A stretch of 64,000 nt of DNA from Madurella fahalii (taxonomy: Eukaryota > Ascomycota > Sordariomycetes > Sordariales): contig CM056875.1 of NCBI GenBank assembly GCA_029876055.1, forward strand, positions 1,488,001 through 1,552,000. The letters run 5' to 3'. Within the stretch, counting starts at the first letter, position 1, and each line of letters begins with the position of its first letter. The notes under the pieces were generated by a model. It did no database searches and was not told the origin of the DNA. It saw only the letters and a program-made list of their open reading frames with translations. The position numbers and the translations under genes were made by a program. Positions 58,740 to 64,000 of this stretch are shown piece after piece.

Positions 58740-60958
58740 CTACAGCTTAGGCTTCTGGGCAGTCTGGGCCGCGATCTCCTCGTACATGCGGTCAATCTCG
58801 GTGCGGAACGCCCTCACCGCCTGCGGACGCTTGAGTTTTAGTCTGTTTTACAGCAGCTGTTAGCATGCGTAATACGCACGTACCGGGGCAGGCGATAAAC
58901 TGCGGGGGATGGGGGAGGGCGGAAGAGCGGCAAAACTTACGTCGGCGTCAGCAACTCGTTCTCAATCGTAAACGGCTCAATGTCGAGGTAGCAGTTCTTG
59001 ACCTTCTCAAAACTGTTGAACTTGTGGCTCTTGCCGATCTGGTCCAGCAGTTTGAGAAAGGCACCCTTGACGCGGGGGTCGTTGGCCACGGCCTTGAGCT
59101 CCGCCTTGTCCTCGGCCGACACCGTCTTCTTCAGTATCTTGCTCGCAAACGGCGCAAAATGCATCGGGTCGATGCCAAACACGCCCACCAGGCTCGCCTC
59201 TTTGGGCTCGCCGTGCACAAATGCCATCGCGATCAGGTTGGTGCTGCCCATGTAGACGTTCTCGATACGCTCGGGCGAGATGTACTCGCCCTGGGCGAGC
59301 TTGAGCACGTTCTTCTTGCGGTCGATGATCTTGAAGCGGCCGAGGCTGTCGACCTCGACGATGTCGCCCGTGTGGAACCAGCCGTCCGACTCGATCGCCT
59401 TGGCCGTCTCCTCCGGGTTGCGGAAGTATTCCCTGAAGATGATGGGCCCACGCATGAGCAGCTCACCGCGCGGGTACGGCTTGTCGTTTACCGTGTACTC
59501 GTAGTCGGGCACCGACTCGATGCAGAGCTCCACCGACGGGCACGGGGGCCCAATGTTGCCCGTCGTGAAGTCGCCCGACATCTGGACGGTGCCGACGGCG
59601 TATGTTTCGGTCATGCCGAAACCCTGGACAAAGTTGTTGGCGAAGGCGGCGCGCAGGAACTGGTGCACGTCGGGGTCCAGCTGCGCACTGCCGCTGACCA
59701 TGATGCGGGTGCGGTCCAAGCCCACGGCCTTGCGCACCTTGGGAGTCCAGAAACGGTCGTACAGGAAGTGCGTGTTGGTAGCCTGCCCGGCCGGCAGTGC
59801 CATGCTAGCCTTTTTGGCCTCGATGACGCGGCGCGAGAGCGCACCCTTGAAACCGTCGGCCTCGATGGTGGCCGTCTGGATACCCGAGTTGATGCGGTTG
59901 AACAGACGGGGCACTGACATGAAGCCTGCCGGCCGCAGGATCTTGATATCCTCGATAAGGGCGGTGATGTCGCCGTGGAAGTAGCCGATGCTGCCGCCCT
60001 CCGCCAGCGCTGTCTGGTCCGCCATGCGGCCGTAGATGTGCGCCAGAGGGAGATATGATATGTGGACGTCGCCTGCCCGGATGCTCTCATTGGCGCGGGC
60101 GGCCGTAATACCAGCGACACCGTTGGCGTGGGTGAGAACAACGCCCTTGGGGTCACCCGTCGTGCCCGAAGTGTAGTTGATGGTCAGGATGTCGTCAGGC
60201 CGGGGAGGCCGCACAGCGCGGCCGGACCGCGCGCCCAAGGCCTCGACCTGGTCCATCGAGAAGATCTGGATGCCGACATCGGCAGCTGCCGCGTTAAGCA
60301 GCGAGAACTTGGAATGACCGGCCATCTCGCCCGCCTCAAGAGGATCAAGCGAGATGATGAGTTTCAGCGAGGGTACACGGGACGCTAGCTTCAGCAGGGT
60401 TGGGATATGGGGTAGCGAGGCGGCGACACAGGTTAGCGAACTGTGGTTGATGATGTACTCGGTTGCCTCGGGGCCCAGCGTCTCGTACAGAGAGACGGGC
60501 CATAGCGACTGCGAGAGCAAGGCCAGCTCGGTGATCTGCCACTCGGGCCGGTTTTGCGCCCACAGGCCGACGCCGTATTTGTCGTCCTTGATGCCAATCT
60601 TGTGATGCAGCTCGACAATACCGGCACCAAGATTCTTGCTGCGCTCGGCCACCTCCGCGTACGTCATCCACACATACTTGGGCTCCCACGTCTTTGTTGT
60701 CGGATTCCACGGCCTCCAGCCCAAGCATCTGGTTTTAGGATGCGCGGCCGCTGACGCCTCAAACAGGTCGTGGACAGTCCTCTGCGCCGGATCGTACGTC
60801 TCCAGCAGCGGCCCATTCTGGAAGCGCCAGTGACGGTAGATCGGGGTGCGATTCGGGCGCTCCGTGCCAGGAATTGGCAGCGCGTACGGGGAACCGGGCA
60901 GAGGCGGCGTCGCCAGCGTCCTGATGTATGCCTTTGTATCCTGCTTGCTCGGAGACAT
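58740..60958 (-). CDS. Long-chain acyl-CoA synthetase (FAA family)
   Basis: Activates fatty acids to acyl-CoA with ATP. Two exons, 60958-58941 and 58842-58740 (GTAAGT...AACAG), give 706 residues from MSPSKQDTKAYIRTL. The AMP-binding P-loop is NYTSGTTGDPKGVVLTH near residue 262. The family motif QGFGMTETYAVG is present, as is the fatty-acyl signature DGWFHTGDIVEVDSLGRFKI near residue 524, followed by DRKKNVLKLAQGEYISPE. An in-frame ATG at 61108 would add 50 residues without typical targeting features, so I prefer the shorter form. The last three residues, PKL, are at best a weak variant of a peroxisomal targeting signal. Which of the Faa1/Faa2 classes it belongs to is undecided. Confidence 0.9.
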
Positions 60959-63180
60959 GGCTGCTGAGCTACTTTGGGGTCGGATAATGTCGGCGGGGCC
61001 GAGTGAGGAGGGGAAGTGAAGGCGTATCGTCGCCGAAGCCGAGGAATCCGGTAGGACAAAGAGAGAGAGGTTTGAGAGGGTGTCCGACTGCTGCTCGAGG
61101 GCGTTCACGTCACCGTCTCGTGTTCAGTGGCGGAAGATGATTTTGGGAAGAGAGACAGGACCAAACGTGCAACAGTGGAAGATGCTCTCCTTTTCGACGT
61201 AGGGTCGGCGCTCGGCAGCATGTGGTCACGGCCTTGAGCCGAATTGAGACAAGGGTTGGGGAGCTAAGCCGAGTGGGGAGTTGCTGAATGCGCAAAACAC
61301 GAATCGCAGAGCCGGGAAGGTACTGCTGGGTCGAAAGTGCTCACCACGATGGCCGAGGTATCAGCACAAGCGCTCGGGCAGATGGATAGAGACGAGTTTA
61401 ACTCTGGCGCCAGAAAGCTTCTTCTACATTTCGGTCGCGTTATTTTGATTTTGGCTTTGATGCAAGGCGCAATGCCGCCGGATCCCGTCTGCTGGTTGTT
61501 AAGTTTTGCGTACATACCTCGACAAAGATGAACCTGGGACCGAAAGTTCAGCCTCGGCTGGGATGAGGCGGGGCGGTGGCACCGAACGAGCGGAAGAACC
61601 GGGCTTTCCAATCACCAGCCGGCCACTGGGTAGGATTGGATGGTGGGGCCCGGAGCAAAGCTTACCAGGAGATGTTCTCTACGGAGTTGGTTGCACAATC
61701 TATCTCCTTGAAGGGTCGTCACATGCACATGACATGCAGTAGCAAGAGACGAAAAAGCATCATGCTGGCACAACTGCGCCTAGACGAGCATTGGCTCGCG
61801 GGTCTGATGTTAGGTGTGGGGTACGGAGCGAATTCCAAGGCCCTTAACTATCTGACGAAGAAGAATAAAAAGTTTTTGATGACGAAAGGTTTTGTACTGT
61901 CAAACAGCGAGCGCGTCGAATGGCAGCTACGTGTAGCGAGGACCCGAATTTGTTGATCCGCACTGTCCCCACCCGGGCATTTGGAGTCCAAACGCCGGGA
62001 TCCGCAGCGCCTTGAGAAAAACGAAAAGCCTGAGCTGATTGTTTCGATGCTTGAAAACTAACATTGGTCCATTCCGTGCTGCTTGAATCGCATCGAGAAG
62101 TTGCGCCGTGCTGCCTCGGCCGGACATCGACCTCGGCTGGGTAACCTGGCTGCGAATAACCAATTTCTTTACAGACGCCTAGCCTTCACCCCGCGATTCA
62201 TGGGAATTGGCCTTGCTTGGCGTCTCAACGCATTGGCCACCTATGTTAACCCCTAACGATTTTCTCCGAAACCGCCAAGAGGTCGGGGAACCTTGCGAAA
62301 TGCCACCAGATATGTCCCCCCCAATCACTCATTCAGAACGTGGGAGTTTTCCATTCTCGCGCATTTTAGGATCAAGACGCTATACGAACGATTAGCTTTT
62401 ATGGTGTTGTGATCGTCTGATACGGTGAATCCAACAAGACATTCACCTCTCAGCGCTTGATGGTCTGCACTCCGTGCTGGCCAACTGACTCTACTTCCAC
62501 CCTTCGTCGTCGGCTGGGAGCAAGACCTTTGCTCCAGCAAGTGCTCAACATAGGCGATGCGGCATGGCCTTTGGCTCTTTAGCGATGCCTACTTATTGAA
62601 GCCTGCATTCTTAGCTTGGACATAACCCGAGTCTAGATGCTTCCTCGACGATCTGCATGCGCGCGTCCAGTCACTTCATCTCTCGTCGATTCTTTGTAAG
62701 TCACAGACTGATATAGAAACAGCCATCAACATGGCGATCGGGCGGGCGCTAAGCGGGCCGGAAAGGGTGAGTACCGGCATCGAAGCGAGCTTCACGATGC
62801 TCTACCACCTTAATGCCCATGGTTGCTGTGCGGCCATTGGACCGGTTGCACTTCCCGCCCCGCCTACTTATCGTGCATGACAGCGTTCCTGGTGATCTCT
62901 GTTTCAGGAGGGCCTCAAAGGTAACGCAGGCAGATAAGTCGGTTGAAGGCTCGGGTGAGTTGCCGGCTGTTTGCTGTGTGCCCTTCACTTCTTTGTCTAG
63001 TTATCGTCTCTCCTTCTTGGTGTTTCTCTTTCCAATTCTACGATTTTTTTCATTTCTCCTTAGTATCATAGTCGCTCATTTTCTCTTCTGTTCTTCTTAC
63101 AACCCCAACTCTCCTTCATTCTACGACCTTGCGTTGTGCATCACCATACTTCTTCCCAAGGTGCCAAGAGATACACAAAG
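60959..63180. other. Intergenic: divergent promoter region
   Basis: 2.2 kb between the acyl-CoA synthetase (-) and the MARVEL-like gene (+). A pyrimidine-rich stretch (63000-63120) precedes the latter and is typical of fungal promoters. The first 150 bp remain open in the synthetase frame. No other supported gene. Confidence 0.45.
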
Positions 63181-63804
63181 ATGGGCTTCGGTCTGATCCT
63201 TCCAATCCGAATCATCCAGGGCCTCCTTGCCCTGGCGGTGGTGGGCCTCTCAGCGTCTGGTATGGAAGGATCCCTCAACACCGCACTACGCCGTTAAGAG
63301 GCGCAGTGTAGATTCGATCGTGAACTGACAATACAATCTCGGCAGTCGTCCACTGGTACAATGCCACGATGGTCGTCGCCTCCCCCTCGCAGCTCAACTT
63401 TCTCATTTTTGGTGGTATATGGTCAATCCTTTCACTGGTCTCCATAGAAGCCGTTCCACGCTTCTACCCCAGAGGTAAACTTCCACTGTTTCGCCTTTCT
63501 TGTTTCCCAAGGTATGCCTAACCAATTTGTCCCAGCCTCAAATCCGTACATCGCCCTCGGCGTCGAAATCACAAACGTGTTGTTCTGGTTCTCGGGCTTC
63601 GTCGCCCTCGCCGTCTTCCTCAGCAAACTGCTCTTTTGCCGGGGAGCCGTCTGCCACGCCGCCCAAGTCGACGCCGTCTTTGCCGCCCTGTCGTTTGCCA
63701 TCTGGACTTCATCGACCGTGTTGCTGGGCAGGGACCTTTTCAAGGCCGGGTTCCGGAGGCCGTCGGCTGCGGGTTCGGCGCCGGCGATGAAGCAGACGGC
63801 TTAA
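63181..63804 (+). CDS. Small four-helix MARVEL-like membrane protein
   Basis: A 158-residue membrane protein in three exons: 63181-63259, 63346-63474 and 63536-63804, with GT-AG introns, both phase 1. Four hydrophobic helices are visible: IIQGLLALAVVGLSAS, LNFLIFGGIWSILSLVSIEA, VLFWFSGFVALAVFLSKLLF and VFAALSFAIWTSSTVLLG. The pattern, with the N-terminal LPIRIIQGLLAL and VHWYN loop, resembles the fungal MARVEL family (NCE102-type), which acts in membrane domains. The C-terminus is short and polar (AMKQTA). The ATG at 63181 follows ACACAAAG. Function is inferred from topology only. Confidence 0.8.
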
Positions 63805-64000
63805 TAAGATCGGGCTCTCGGAGGACGCAGGCGGTATAATTATGGGGGCCTAGGGTGCATCCGTGATTTATCCGCAACATTTTCCTGACATCACCAGGTG
63901 GCATCGAGCAATCTAAGCATAGAGGGGTGGTTTGTACCTCATGGCGAGGCTGGGACCATTGCATTACTACATTACCTTATTTCAGCCTCATGGTTGGCCA
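63805..64000. other. 3' flank of the MARVEL-like gene
   Basis: Last 196 bp. Nothing seen beyond the probable 3' UTR. Confidence 0.4.

Noticed and set aside
58865..59917. 350-codon plus-strand frame opposite the acyl-CoA synthetase
   Set aside because: Antisense shadow with no domain; it is explained by codon bias of the real gene.

Overview
This window is nuclear DNA from a filamentous ascomycete, most likely a sordariomycete and probably of the order Sordariales. The evidence is GC-rich coding sequence, many short introns (about 55-150 nt) with CTAAC/CTGAC branch points, a fungal P-type proton pump (PMA1), the fungal citrate/oxoglutarate carrier YHM2, an NRD1/Seb1-type termination factor, and AT-rich blocks that look like RIP-mutated repeats. 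The exact genus is not decidable by eye.

Left part (1-23 kb): a partial PCF11 (-), a four-helix DUF7598-type membrane protein (-), a tiny SERF/4F5 protein (+), a secreted cupredoxin protein (-), a six-exon SMN homologue (-) divergent from an FGGY pentulose kinase (+), nucleoporin NIC96 (+), a bZIP/DUF3425 transcription factor (+), and a DCAF4-like WD40 protein (-) convergent with it.

Middle part (24-45 kb): PMA1 (-), whose 921-residue protein is completed only if a 13-nt micro-exon is recognised; a 9.2-kb stretch with no gene I can support; then YHM2 (-) next to mitochondrial citrate synthase (-), a maker and a carrier of citrate side by side; then Seb1/NRD1 (+), divergent from citrate synthase.

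Right part (45-64 kb): an AT-rich, repeat-degraded region holds a young, intact-looking, non-coding LTR retrotransposon (48193-51116). It has identical 215-bp LTRs (TG...CA), a perfect 5-bp target duplication, TATA boxes, a polypurine tract, and a primer-binding site that pairs with the LTR's own sequence rather than visibly with a tRNA. Its interior is built of tandem repeats, with conserved hairpins that show paired base changes. Beyond it are a long WD40 protein (-), a secreted NPP1/NLP-family protein (-), a long-chain acyl-CoA synthetase (-) and a small four-helix MARVEL-like membrane protein (+).

Functionally the host genes are mostly housekeeping: RNA 3'-end formation and termination (PCF11, Seb1), snRNP assembly (SMN), nuclear pore (NIC96), proton motive force (PMA1), and citrate and fatty acid metabolism (CIT1, YHM2, FAA). 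The unusual part is the retroelement and its degraded surroundings.
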